From: Flagellimonas sediminis
Lineage (GTDB): Bacteria > Bacteroidota > Bacteroidia > Flavobacteriales > Flavobacteriaceae
Direction: 5' to 3'
Length of the DNA stretch: 64,000 bases
Assembly: GCF_010500845.1 (NCBI RefSeq)
Contig: NZ_JAAAMI010000005.1
Span: forward strand, 1-64,000
Below are positions 1 to 7,786 of this stretch, one piece after another; position 1 is the first letter of the stretch; the number at the start of each line of letters is the position of its first letter. Made by a program: the position numbers and the translations under genes. Under the pieces are notes generated by a model. The model had not been told where the DNA came from. It worked only from the letters and a program-made list of their open reading frames with translations, and did no database searches.

Positions 1-130
1 AATCAATGAGAAAAAAAATTAAAAATAAACGTTAACTTCAGCACCAAAATGAGTCGATCTCGTGCACTTGATTTGCACTGCTCACTTTCATCCGCCGCAG
101 GTGGTATACATTGACCGCCCTATCCACAGT

Positions 131-169
131 ATTCAGTAGATTTGGAAAAACCAAACTATTCTACTGAAT
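131..169 (+). promoter_or_regulatory. Hairpin abutting the start codon of the first gene
   Basis: A 10-bp inverted repeat (ATTCAGTAGA at 131-140, TCTACTGAAT at 160-169) continues into a second stem (TTTGG 141-145 with CCAAA 151-155) around a 5-base A loop, with a CTAT bulge at 156-159. It ends one base before the ATG at 171. It could be a translational control hairpin, an operator, or a terminator for a gene to the left of the window. No T-tract follows, which argues against a terminator. Confidence 0.5.
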
Positions 170-170
170 C

Positions 171-3100
171 ATGCAAATCAACTACCGTTCTTCTCTATTC
201 CTTTTTACTTTTTTTCTGACAACCATAATCTTCGCGCAAGATTTTGAAGCTTTTCAATACCGCACCATTGGCCCAGCACGTGGAGGTCGTGTTACCACGG
301 TAACAGGAACCGCTCTGGAACCCGGCACCTTTTATTTGGGTGCATCCGGTGGAGGAGTTTGGAAAACAGAGGATTACGGAACTTCATGGTCCAATGTTTC
401 GGATGGCTTTTTTGATACACCATCCATAGGAGCCATTGAGGTAGCCGAAAACGATGCCAATATTGTGTATGTGGGCACGGGTTCCGATGGTATCCGAAGC
501 AACATCATTGCCGGTAAAGGAATGTACAAGTCCATTGATGCTGGAAAAACTTGGGAACACATTGGATTAGAAAACGTGGGCCAAATTGGGGCCGTAGAAA
601 TTGATCCGACCAATAACAACATAGTTTGGGTAGCTGCTATTGGCAATGCTTTTAAATCCAACCCTGAAAGGGGTGTTTTTAAGACCACGGATGGTGGCAA
701 GACTTGGGAAAAGGTATTGTTTGTTTCCGATGAGGTAGGATTTGCCGATCTGGAGCTGCTTCCTGGCAACCCCAATGTGGTGTATGCTGCAGCATGGAAA
801 GCACGCAGAACCCCATGGACCATCGATTCCGGTGGTGAAAACAAGGACGGTGGTATCTACAAATCCGTGAATGGAGGAAAAGATTGGGTGAAACTGGAAG
901 AAGGATTGCCCAAAGGCCTCATTGGTAAAATAGATTTGGCCGTTTCCCCAGTGGATTCAAGAATCCTATATGCCGTTATTGAAGCCCCGGACAAAGAAAG
1001 GGGACTATATAAATCCGTGGATCAGGGCAAATCGTTTACCCATGTTTCCGACAATGAAGATTTGGTGAACCGACCCTTTTACTATACCAATTTGGAGTTG
1101 GATCCCACCAATCCCGATATCATTTATTCCAACGCCAACCCATTGATAAAATCTACCGATGGTGGTAAAACTTGGAAACAAATGAGCGTGCCACACGGTG
1201 ACAACCACGATATTTGGCTCAACCCCAACAATCCCGATTTGTTGATCCAATGTAACGATGGGGGTGCCAATATTTCACATAACGGAGGAAAAACCTGGTC
1301 CACCCAGTTTAACCAACCCACGGCGGAAATCTACCAAGTAGCGGTGGATGACCAATATCCGTATTGGGTATATGGTGCCCAGCAAGACAATACCACCATT
1401 GCCATTCCTAGCACGGCCCCCAGCGCAACGACCACTCCCGGAACACCCATCATGTTGAACGTGGGCGGGTGCGAAACCGGGCCCGTGATCCCCATGCCCG
1501 GCAATCACTATATGGTCTACAACAATTGTAAAGGGCGCTTCAGTGTGTATAGCAAAAAAACAGGGATCGACCGTGAATACTCCATTGGGGCTTCCAACAT
1601 CTATGGTCATAATCCGAAGGATTTAAAATATCGCTTTCAAAGGGTAGCGCCCATCCATGTGTCGCCGTTCGACCCAGAAGTGGTGTATATGGGGTCCCAA
1701 TTCCTGCACAGGACCAGTAACGGAGGTAAAAATTGGGAGATCATTTCCCCAGACCTTACGGCCAACGAATCGGACAAACAGGTCATCTCAGGGAATCCCA
1801 TCACAAGGGACATCACTGGGGAAGAGTATTACAGCACCTTGTATTCCATCAGGGAATCCAAGATTGCCAAAGGCACCATTTGGACGGGTTCCAATGACGG
1901 CGTCATTTCTGTAACTAAGGATGGTGGCAAAACTTGGAAGAACGTCACACCCAAAAAACTGCCCAAAGGTGGAAGGGTAGAATCCGTGGAACCCTCCCAA
2001 TTCAACCCAGCAAAGGCCTACATTGCTGTGGAACGTCACCTGCTTGGAGATAACAAGCCCTATTTCTATAAAACGGACAATTATGGGGAAAGCTGGGAAT
2101 TGATCAGCACGGATTCCAATGGTATTCCTTCTGATTATTTTGCTCGTGTACTCCGTGAAGACCCCGTTCGTGAAGGATTGTTGTATGCCGGTACGGAATA
2201 TGGCATGTTCGTTTCCTTTGATGACGGGAAGACTTGGAAGAAATTCCAGCAAAACCTTCCCATAGTGCCGATTACCGACATTATCTTGTTCCGTGGGGAC
2301 TTGATTTTGAGCACCATGGGTCGCGGTTTTTGGATCATTGACAACATTACTTCCTTGGAAGACCAAAATATAGCCAATTTAGGGGATTCGGCAGTGCTCT
2401 TCAAACCGATCAATACCATCCGTTATGATAGTCCAAGGGGAGGCGATTTCCCAGATTACCCATCTACCAGCGTGCTCATCGATTACTATTTGCCCAGCGA
2501 TATGAAGAGCGGGGTGCAGTTGGATATCCTCGATGTTCAAAACAAGGTAGTAGCCTCCATTGTTAGTGATTCTACCCAATTGAAGTCAACTAAGGAAGAG
2601 GTTGAGGACATGGGACTGAACATGACCTTTGTATATCTGGATAAAAAACTGGAGACCAAAAAAGGCATTAACCGATTCGCTTGGGACCTTCGTCAAAAAG
2701 GGCCTTGGGACAAAAACAAGAACAGAAGGTACAAAGGCGGACCTGTAGTTCCTCCTGGAATGTACAAAGCAAAATTAACGGTGGGGGACACCACTTTTGA
2801 ACAACCCTTCGAGATTTTGATAGACCCCAAATTGAAGGAGGATGGGGTGACCTTGGACAACATTTTGGAACAACAACAATTAGTTTTCGAAGTGATTGAT
2901 TTGTTGTCCGATGCCAAAATGCTCCAGGACAAATTGGAAAAGAAAATCAAGGAACTTGAAAAATCAAAAGTAGGCGATGACAAACTAGACCATTACAAAA
3001 CCATTTTAAAACAATTGAAAAATGAGGAAGGGGCCTATCCACAACCCATGATGGTAGGTCAAATCTCCTATTTGTACTATATTTTGTCAGGGGCTGATAA

Positions 3101-3182
3101 AGAGCCCGGACAGGAAGAGAAAGACCGATATAATGAATTATTGGGCCAATTCAATGAATTGAAACAAAAAGCGGGCATCTGA
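171..3182 (+). CDS. Secreted BNR/sortilin-like beta-propeller protein (VPS10-type glycosyl hydrolase annotation)
   Basis: The 1003-residue product begins with a clear SPase I signal peptide (hydrophobic run, then IIFAQ, cleavage near residue 22). The body contains many Asp-box/BNR repeats of the form S-x-D-x-G-x-T-W (for example TTDGGKTW, STDGGKTW, SFDDGKTW), which form a multi-bladed propeller as in sortilin/VPS10 and WD40/YVTN/BNR-like proteins. The C-terminal ~250 residues contain an Ig/FlgD-like segment (FAWDLRQKGPWDKN, PPGMYKAKL) and a charged helical tail. Such proteins are common in Bacteroidota and are often named 'glycosyl hydrolase', but no catalytic residues are evident, and protein binding or peptidase-like roles are equally possible. 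It stands alone: the next genes are on the opposite strand. Confidence 0.85.
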   Translation: MQINYRSSLFLFTFFLTTIIFAQDFEAFQYRTIGPARGGRVTTVTGTALEPGTFYLGASGGGVWKTEDYGTSWSNVSDGFFDTPSIGAIEVAENDANIVYVGTGSDGIRSNIIAGKGMYKSIDAGKTWEHIGLENVGQIGAVEIDPTNNNIVWVAAIGNAFKSNPERGVFKTTDGGKTWEKVLFVSDEVGFADLELLPGNPNVVYAAAWKARRTPWTIDSGGENKDGGIYKSVNGGKDWVKLEEGLPKGLIGKIDLAVSPVDSRILYAVIEAPDKERGLYKSVDQGKSFTHVSDNEDLVNRPFYYTNLELDPTNPDIIYSNANPLIKSTDGGKTWKQMSVPHGDNHDIWLNPNNPDLLIQCNDGGANISHNGGKTWSTQFNQPTAEIYQVAVDDQYPYWVYGAQQDNTTIAIPSTAPSATTTPGTPIMLNVGGCETGPVIPMPGNHYMVYNNCKGRFSVYSKKTGIDREYSIGASNIYGHNPKDLKYRFQRVAPIHVSPFDPEVVYMGSQFLHRTSNGGKNWEIISPDLTANESDKQVISGNPITRDITGEEYYSTLYSIRESKIAKGTIWTGSNDGVISVTKDGGKTWKNVTPKKLPKGGRVESVEPSQFNPAKAYIAVERHLLGDNKPYFYKTDNYGESWELISTDSNGIPSDYFARVLREDPVREGLLYAGTEYGMFVSFDDGKTWKKFQQNLPIVPITDIILFRGDLILSTMGRGFWIIDNITSLEDQNIANLGDSAVLFKPINTIRYDSPRGGDFPDYPSTSVLIDYYLPSDMKSGVQLDILDVQNKVVASIVSDSTQLKSTKEEVEDMGLNMTFVYLDKKLETKKGINRFAWDLRQKGPWDKNKNRRYKGGPVVPPGMYKAKLTVGDTTFEQPFEILIDPKLKEDGVTLDNILEQQQLVFEVIDLLSDAKMLQDKLEKKIKELEKSKVGDDKLDHYKTILKQLKNEEGAYPQPMMVGQISYLYYILSGADKEPGQEEKDRYNELLGQFNELKQKAGI

Positions 3183-3315
3183 CCCAAAAGATCATGATGC
3201 CGACTTTTTTTGAAGGCTGGGTCTGATAGTCCAAAAACGAAGTGCGCGGTCAAAATCCCTTAATCGGTGGTTTTGGCCGTTTTCTTTTTCAACATTTGTG
3301 CTTGGGGTAGCTTTT

Positions 3316-3540
3316 TCAATGGAGTTCCTCACAACTAAAGCCATTTTTTTCCAATAAGGTTGATATGTTTTGTGCCCGCACATGCTGGGTTTCGACCCGG
3401 AGAATGTTATCGCAATCCTCCAGGTCAAAATTCCAGTGTCCGTTTTTGTCGATCAATTGGTTTAATAAGGGTTTAAGTGTCTTAACGTGACCTTTGCCCA
3501 AAACCGACGTCTTAAAAACTAAAACGGTCTTCATAGCCAT
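3316..3540 (-). CDS. Small conserved hypothetical protein, heavy-metal-associated-like fold
   Basis: The 74-residue product starts MAMKTVLVFKTSVLGKG and reads as beta-alpha-beta-beta-alpha-beta, resembling the small HMA/ferredoxin-like proteins often found in flavobacteria. The usual metal-binding CxxC is absent; cysteines occur singly (DLEDCDN and FSCEELH). It lies 5 bp downstream of the DinB-family gene on the same strand, so the two are almost certainly co-transcribed and probably share the divergent promoter at about 4077-4111. I do not know its function. A longer overlapping frame at 3192-3428 is a shadow. Confidence 0.7.
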   Translation of the reverse strand: MAMKTVLVFKTSVLGKGHVKTLKPLLNQLIDKNGHWNFDLEDCDNILRVETQHVRAQNISTLLEKNGFSCEELH

Positions 3541-3545
3541 TGCTT

Positions 3546-4043
3546 TTATCGCTCGTAGAAAAATGGTGGCTCAATGTTCAGCGAACGTAGGTACACATAA
3601 GCTTGCCCTCTGTGATGGATCTCATTGTCGATAAAGTAGAAAATGGATGACTGAACGGTACCTTCATACTGTCCGAAGAGCTTGATATACTCCTGAAAAT
3701 GCTCCAAGCCGAGTTGACTCCAAAGCTGGTTGATTTCTTCGGTGGATTCGTCCCATAGCTGTAATACTTTGGATTTATCGTTTCCAAAATCGATCTTTTC
3801 CTCCAATTCAGTGGTTTTTCCACCCACAATTTCCCTAAGTCCGGGTACTGCAATGGCCAAAAGTTCGGAAACCATTTCGGAAAACGGTCTCATGCCACCA
3901 ATACTATGGTTGAAGAACTCTTTTTCTGGGAAAGCTTCGATCACACGTCGGGTCAACCCCCGGTGTCCTTGCCAGTGCTCCAATAATTGGGCAGGTGAAA
4001 TGACTTGATCCATTGTTTGCTGTGTTGTTGTTGTTTTTTCCAT
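3546..4043 (-). CDS. DinB-family protein
   Basis: This 165-residue four-helix-bundle protein resembles the DinB/YfiT superfamily of metal-dependent thiol enzymes and DNA-damage-inducible proteins. The expected metal histidines are visible as a histidine in the first helix (LLEHWQGHRG, about residues 22-29) and the C-terminal DNEIHHRGQAYVYLR (about 140-154). The N-terminal TTTTQQTMDQ stretch is probably a flexible leader, and the start could be the internal Met at residue 11. It is divergent from the WYL-domain regulator, a recurrent neighbour pairing in Bacteroidota. Its promoter region carries one of two TGACA-N6-TGTCA operators. The reaction it catalyses, if any, cannot be told from sequence. 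Confidence 0.85.
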   Translation of the reverse strand: MEKTTTTQQTMDQVISPAQLLEHWQGHRGLTRRVIEAFPEKEFFNHSIGGMRPFSEMVSELLAIAVPGLREIVGGKTTELEEKIDFGNDKSKVLQLWDESTEEINQLWSQLGLEHFQEYIKLFGQYEGTVQSSIFYFIDNEIHHRGQAYVYLRSLNIEPPFFYER

Positions 4044-4076
4044 GATGTTTTATTTAAAGGATTTTAGAATTTGAAC

Positions 4077-4084
4077 CAAAGGTA
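4077..4084 (-). promoter_or_regulatory. -7 promoter element of the DinB gene
   Basis: On the minus strand this reads TACCTTTG, matching the Bacteroidota -7 consensus TAnnTTTG. It lies 33 bp upstream of the ATG. Its expected -33 position (around 4104-4107) falls inside the operator at 4096-4111. Confidence 0.55.
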
Positions 4085-4095
4085 GAAGGGGGGTG

Positions 4096-4111
4096 TGACA
4101 GCCCTGTGTCA
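4096..4111. promoter_or_regulatory. Operator 1, TGACA-N6-TGTCA palindrome
   Basis: TGACA (4096-4100), six bases, then TGTCA (4107-4111). The near edge is 11 bases from the -7 element of the DinB promoter. It has the same pattern as the site at 4145-4160. The likely binder is the adjacent WYL-domain regulator (inference). Confidence 0.6.
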
Positions 4112-4144
4112 ACAGAAAAAAAAGAAGGGCAAAAAAAATATTCT

Positions 4145-4160
4145 TGACAAACTGTTGTCA
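4145..4160. promoter_or_regulatory. Operator 2, TGACA-N6-TGTCA palindrome
   Basis: TGACA (4145-4149), six bases, then TGTCA (4156-4160); the palindrome is perfect over TGACAA-ACTG-TTGTCA. It lies 11 bases upstream of a -7-like element TAATATTG (4172-4179) reading rightward to the regulator gene, mirroring the spacing at the DinB promoter. The centres of the two sites are 49 bp apart. Confidence 0.6.
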
Positions 4161-4302
4161 CTGGCCATAAGTAATATTGCTTGAAAATAAAGGACATACA
4201 TTGGATTGTCCTATGTAAAATCATTTAAAAATGAAAAGGAAATCATCTCCCGGCTTTGGGCTTAAGTCCTATCTTTGGGAGATAGCCTATGCAATTATGG
4301 GA

Positions 4303-5259
4303 ATGGATACCGTAAAACGTTTTGATAGGATTGTCGCCATCTTGATTCAGTTGCAGTCCAAAAAGATTGTAAAGGCCCAGGAATTGGCCGACCGTTTTGA
4401 AGTGAGCCTTCGTACCATTTACAGGGATATCAGGACATTGGAGGCTTCCGGAGTGCCCATTGCGAGTGAGGCAGGCATTGGTTATTCCATTATGGAAGGG
4501 TACCGTTTACCCCCTGTCATGTTCACCCGTGAAGAAGCTGGAAGTTTTGTGGCCGCGGAGAAGTTGATGCAAAAGTTCACCGACAAGTCCCTCGGGGCGT
4601 ATTATGAATCGGCCATGTTCAAACTCAAATCCGTGCTCAGGGGGAGGGAAAAGGACTGGGTAGAGGCACTGGAAAACCAGGTTTCCATAGTGCCAGGGCA
4701 GGAATTGTTCAACAAGGAGGTACCGGATGCCCTCGAGATCTTGTTTGAGAGCATTGCGGAGCGGAAACAGGTTTTTTTGCGGTATGAATCCCTTCGGGAA
4801 GAAGATCCTTCGGAACGGAAGATAGAACCTGTGGGCCTTTTTCATGAGAACGGCTATTGGTACATTCTAGGGTATTGCCACCTTCGGATGGATTACCGTC
4901 ATTTTAGAACGGATAGGATCCATCGTATAAAACGAACCCATGAACCTTTTGCCTTGGAGCATGGCACTTTGGACGAACATCGAGAGAAAAGGGAGAACGT
5001 GCAAAAGACCAAGGTAAGGATCTTAGTTGACAAGACCGTTGCCAAATACATCCGAAATGGAAGGAAGTATTATGGTTTTGTTTCTGAAAAAAATACGGAT
5101 CAAGGGGTAGAAATGACCTTTATGTCCATGGATATGAACAATGGTTTTGCCCGCTGGTACCTCATGTTTGCCGATTATGCTACCATTCTGGAACCCGAAG
5201 CCCTTAAACAACGAGTGTCGGATATCTTGCAGAAAAGCCAGGAAAAATTGTTGGGTTGA
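4303..5259 (+). CDS. YafY-type HTH and WYL-domain transcriptional regulator
   Basis: An N-terminal winged HTH of the DeoR/HTH_11 type (RIVAILIQLQSKK, AQELADRFEVSLRTIYRDI) is followed by a WYL ligand-sensing domain (QVFLRYESL, EPVGLFHENGYWYILGY) and a C-terminal WCX segment. Family members usually start directly at the HTH, so I place the start at the ATG at 4303 (MDTVKRFDRI, 318 residues). The frame is open from an ATG at 4231, which would add 24 residues and lies closer to the inferred transcription start near 4185; 4297 is also possible. WYL domains bind nucleotides, oligonucleotides or other small ligands. The gene is divergent from the DinB gene, and paired palindromes in the intergenic region suggest it controls both itself and that gene. 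Whether it activates or represses is unknown. Confidence 0.85.
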   Translation: MDTVKRFDRIVAILIQLQSKKIVKAQELADRFEVSLRTIYRDIRTLEASGVPIASEAGIGYSIMEGYRLPPVMFTREEAGSFVAAEKLMQKFTDKSLGAYYESAMFKLKSVLRGREKDWVEALENQVSIVPGQELFNKEVPDALEILFESIAERKQVFLRYESLREEDPSERKIEPVGLFHENGYWYILGYCHLRMDYRHFRTDRIHRIKRTHEPFALEHGTLDEHREKRENVQKTKVRILVDKTVAKYIRNGRKYYGFVSEKNTDQGVEMTFMSMDMNNGFARWYLMFADYATILEPEALKQRVSDILQKSQEKLLG

Positions 5260-5288
5260 TGAGGTGAATTAAGTTCGCAAGATTCGGG

Positions 5289-5319
5289 TTTTAAGCCCAA
5301 GTATACGCCCCTACATTTG
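5289..5319 (+). promoter_or_regulatory. Bacteroidota promoter of the alkylation-repair operon
   Basis: A -33-like TTTT (5289-5292), 19 bases, then TACATTTG (5312-5319), matching TAnnTTTG. The start site would lie near 5325, giving a leader of only about 13 bases before the ATG at 5338. Confidence 0.6.
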
Positions 5320-5337
5320 CTCCAAACAAAATAGATC

Positions 5338-6192
5338 ATGACAAGTCAAGCAGAATTCAACTACAACCGGATTGCCAAGGCAATTGCGTTTATTCAGGAG
5401 CACTTTCAGGAGCAACCCTCCTTGGGAGAGATTGCTGAGACCATACATGTAAGCCCATATCATTTTCAACGTTTGTTCACCGAATGGGCAGGGGTAAGCC
5501 CTAAAAAGTTCATGCAGTACATCAGTGTGGAGCATGCCAAACAGCTATTGAAACAGAAAGGGACCACCTTGGCCGATGTCGCATGGGATACCGGATTTTC
5601 GGGCACGGGCAGGTTACACGATCTTTTTGTGGGCATTGAGGGGATGACCCCAGGGGAGTTCAAAAATGGGGGTGAAAATCTGTTTATCAATTATAGTTTT
5701 GCAGAAAGCCCTTTTGGTAAAATGATAGTGGCTTCTACCGAAAAGGGTATTTGCCACATGTCTTTTATGGAGGATGCACAGCTCGCCTTCAACGAACTGA
5801 AATCCCGGTTCCCGAATGCCCATTACCAGCAATTGTTGGACAAGCACCAGCAAGATGGTTTGTTCATCTTTCAGCACGATTGGAGCAAACTGGATCAGAT
5901 CAAACTGCATTTGAACGGCACTCCATTCCAATTGAAGGTATGGGAAACCTTGCTCAAGATTCCTATGGGAAGTCTGGTCACCTATGGTGATATTGCCCAA
6001 AAGATAGAAAAGCCGAATGCCTCGAGAGCCGTAGGGACAGCCATAGGGAACAATCCTGTAGCGTTCTTGATCCCTTGCCACCGAGTGATCCAATCCACTG
6101 GAAAGATTGGAGGGTATATGTGGGGCAATACCCGAAAAACGGCCATTATTGGTTGGGAAGCCGCGCAGACCGATGCCAACATGGAAGCCTAA
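5338..6192 (+). CDS. AraC-family regulator fused to O6-methylguanine-DNA methyltransferase (Ada-like, no zinc domain)
   Basis: Residues about 10-108 form an AraC HTH pair (LGEIAETIHVSPYHFQRLF, LADVAWDTGFSGTGRLHDLF). Residues about 118-275 form a methyltransferase domain with the active-site motif IPCHRVI (Cys247), the arginine finger in NASRAVG (Arg230) and the helix FQLKVWETLLKIPMGSLVTYGDIA. This is the C-terminal two-thirds of E. coli Ada without the N-terminal methylphosphotriester zinc domain. It should repair O6-alkylguanine and regulate transcription. A separate Ada-type zinc domain is encoded two genes downstream, so the usual three-part Ada is split here. It is the first gene of a tight four-gene alkylation-repair operon with its own promoter at 5289-5319. 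A name of ada or ogt would be arguable. Confidence 0.92.
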   Translation: MTSQAEFNYNRIAKAIAFIQEHFQEQPSLGEIAETIHVSPYHFQRLFTEWAGVSPKKFMQYISVEHAKQLLKQKGTTLADVAWDTGFSGTGRLHDLFVGIEGMTPGEFKNGGENLFINYSFAESPFGKMIVASTEKGICHMSFMEDAQLAFNELKSRFPNAHYQQLLDKHQQDGLFIFQHDWSKLDQIKLHLNGTPFQLKVWETLLKIPMGSLVTYGDIAQKIEKPNASRAVGTAIGNNPVAFLIPCHRVIQSTGKIGGYMWGNTRKTAIIGWEAAQTDANMEA

Positions 6193-6218
6193 TTGGTATA
6201 ATCAAAAGTTGATACAGA

Positions 6219-6932
6219 ATGGATAGGATTTCAGAGAGCATCAGGCACCTGGATTGGGATGCCATTGGTGAAAGTTTACATAGCAAAGGGTATGGGCTGA
6301 TATCGAACCTTTTGATCGATGTAGAGGTAGAGCATTTGAAAAAGCTCTATGACAAGCCGGATGGGTATAGAAAGACAGTGGCTATGGAGCGCTATCGGTT
6401 TGGGCTCGGGGAGTATAAGTATTTTGATTACCCCTTGCCGGAAATCATTCAAACCTTAAGAACGGAACTTTATCCGCATTTGGCTCCTATTGCCAACCTT
6501 TGGATGAAAGCCCTGAAAATTGATGCCCATTTTCCGAAAACCCATCAACAATTATTGAAGGAATGTAGGCAGAACCATCAAACCAAACCAACACCTTTGA
6601 TCTTGAAATATGGAGAAAGAGGATTCAACACCTTGCACCAAGATTTATATGGTGAGGTCTATTTTCCCATGCAGGCCGTGCTATTTTTGAGCGAGCCTAC
6701 TGTGGATTACGCAGGTGGGGAGTTTGTACTTACCCAGCAGACGCCCAGGGCACAATCCAAGGCCATAGTGTTGCAACCTAAAAAAGGGGATGTGCTGCTT
6801 TTTACCACAAATTTTAGACCGGTACAAGGGAAAAATGGCTATTACCGGATGAACATGAAACATGGAGTCAGTGAACTGCATTGGGGGGAGCGCTACACCT
6901 TGGGAATCATTTTTCATGATGCCACCACTTGA
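6219..6932 (+). CDS. 2OG-Fe(II) oxygenase
   Basis: The 237-residue product has a double-stranded beta-helix dioxygenase signature: LHQD (His140, Asp142) and MKHGVSEL (His215) as the iron ligands, and Arg225 in GERYTLGIIFHD as the likely 2-oxoglutarate salt bridge. It resembles uncharacterised bacterial prolyl-4-hydroxylase-like or DUF2086-type proteins and not AlkB itself. It follows the AraC-Ogt gene by 26 bp and precedes the Ada zinc-domain gene with no gap. It is therefore very probably part of the alkylation response, as a second oxidative dealkylase or a protein hydroxylase. The substrate is unknown. Confidence 0.8.
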   Translation: MDRISESIRHLDWDAIGESLHSKGYGLISNLLIDVEVEHLKKLYDKPDGYRKTVAMERYRFGLGEYKYFDYPLPEIIQTLRTELYPHLAPIANLWMKALKIDAHFPKTHQQLLKECRQNHQTKPTPLILKYGERGFNTLHQDLYGEVYFPMQAVLFLSEPTVDYAGGEFVLTQQTPRAQSKAIVLQPKKGDVLLFTTNFRPVQGKNGYYRMNMKHGVSELHWGERYTLGIIFHDATT

Positions 6933-6933
6933 T

Positions 6934-7185
6934 ATGATGGAGCATGAAAATCTAACGGATTTGGAGGTTCGACAGGGAATCAAGACGGGGATAATCCAAT
7001 ATGGGGGCAACAGGAAGTTGAAGATTTATGGTACCTTGAAATGCAAATCGGGAAAACGGATGAAAAGGGAAAACCGGGTTTTCTTTGGCACTGAAAGGGA
7101 AGCCATAGCAATGGGATACAGGCCCTGCGGACATTGTTCGCAAGAATTGTTTAAAAAATGGAAGGATGGATTTGTTCAGCAATGA
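6934..7185 (+). CDS. Stand-alone Ada-type zinc-binding domain lacking the methyl-acceptor cysteine
   Basis: The 83-residue product matches the Ada metal-binding domain: KLKIYGTLKCKSGKRMK, RENRVFFGTEREA, GYRPCGHCSQEL. Aligned with E. coli Ada (IYCRPSC, then RPCKRC), three zinc cysteines are kept (Cys37, Cys65, Cys68), but the acceptor Cys38 is Gly33 here. It should not repair methylphosphotriesters in the usual way, and may bind DNA or sense metal or alkylation through the remaining cysteines. The start was chosen at ATG 6934, one base after the stop of the oxygenase gene; 6937 is equally possible. The 3' end overlaps alkB by 20 bp, implying translational coupling. Confidence 0.75.
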   Translation: MMEHENLTDLEVRQGIKTGIIQYGGNRKLKIYGTLKCKSGKRMKRENRVFFGTEREAIAMGYRPCGHCSQELFKKWKDGFVQQ

Positions 7186-7783
7186 AGTGGATCACAACTA
7201 CAATTGGTTGCCAAAGGACGGTACGGTAAACTACTACGGCACCATTATGGATTTGGAGGATGCCAATGCGTATTATCAAAAATTGATGGAGACCATTGCT
7301 TGGGAGAACGATGTGGCCGTGATTTTCGGCAAACGCATCGTAACCAAACGGAAGGTGGCTTGGTATGGCGATCAACCTTTTGATTACACCTATTCCAACA
7401 ACACCAAGAAGGCCTTGCCATGGACCAAGGAGCTTTTGGAGCTGAAAAAACGGTCTGAGGAGCTCACGGGAGAGGCCTATAATTCTTGCCTATTGAATTT
7501 GTACCATTCCGGGGAAGAAGGGATGGCTTGGCATAGTGATGCCGAAAAGGAGCTCAAGAAAAATGGGGCCATTGCCTCGATGAGTTTTGGAGCGGAACGA
7601 AAGTTTGCCTTCAAACACAAACAGACCCAGGAAAAGGTGGGGTTGGTGTTGGAACATGGTAGCCTGTTGGTGATGAAGAGTACCACACAGACCCACTGGT
7701 TACACCGATTACCGCCCACCAAAATGATTAAGGCCCCAAGGGTGAATCTCACCTTCAGGGCCATAAATAGTCATCAAGTTTAG
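7166..7783 (+). CDS. alkB: AlkB-family alpha-ketoglutarate-dependent dioxygenase
   Basis: This 205-residue protein carries the AlkB core: NLYHSGEEGMAWHSDAE with iron ligands His123 and Asp125, His180 in THWLHRLPP, and the family pair of arginines in PRVNLTFR (Arg192, Arg198). It would oxidatively remove methyl groups from N1-methyladenine and N3-methylcytosine in DNA or RNA, releasing formaldehyde. Its start overlaps the preceding Ada-zinc gene by 20 bp, and it is the last gene of the operon, ending 3 bp from the convergent haloperoxidase-like gene. The length and the short N-terminus fit the ALKBH2/3-like bacterial subgroup. Confidence 0.92.
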   Translation: MDLFSNEVDHNYNWLPKDGTVNYYGTIMDLEDANAYYQKLMETIAWENDVAVIFGKRIVTKRKVAWYGDQPFDYTYSNNTKKALPWTKELLELKKRSEELTGEAYNSCLLNLYHSGEEGMAWHSDAEKELKKNGAIASMSFGAERKFAFKHKQTQEKVGLVLEHGSLLVMKSTTQTHWLHRLPPTKMIKAPRVNLTFRAINSHQV

Positions 7784-7786
7784 ATT

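Noticed and set aside
3192-3428. Open frame of 78 codons on the minus strand after the BNR gene
   Set aside because: It overlaps most of the better-supported 74-residue gene at 3316-3540 in another frame, and its composition is not protein-like.
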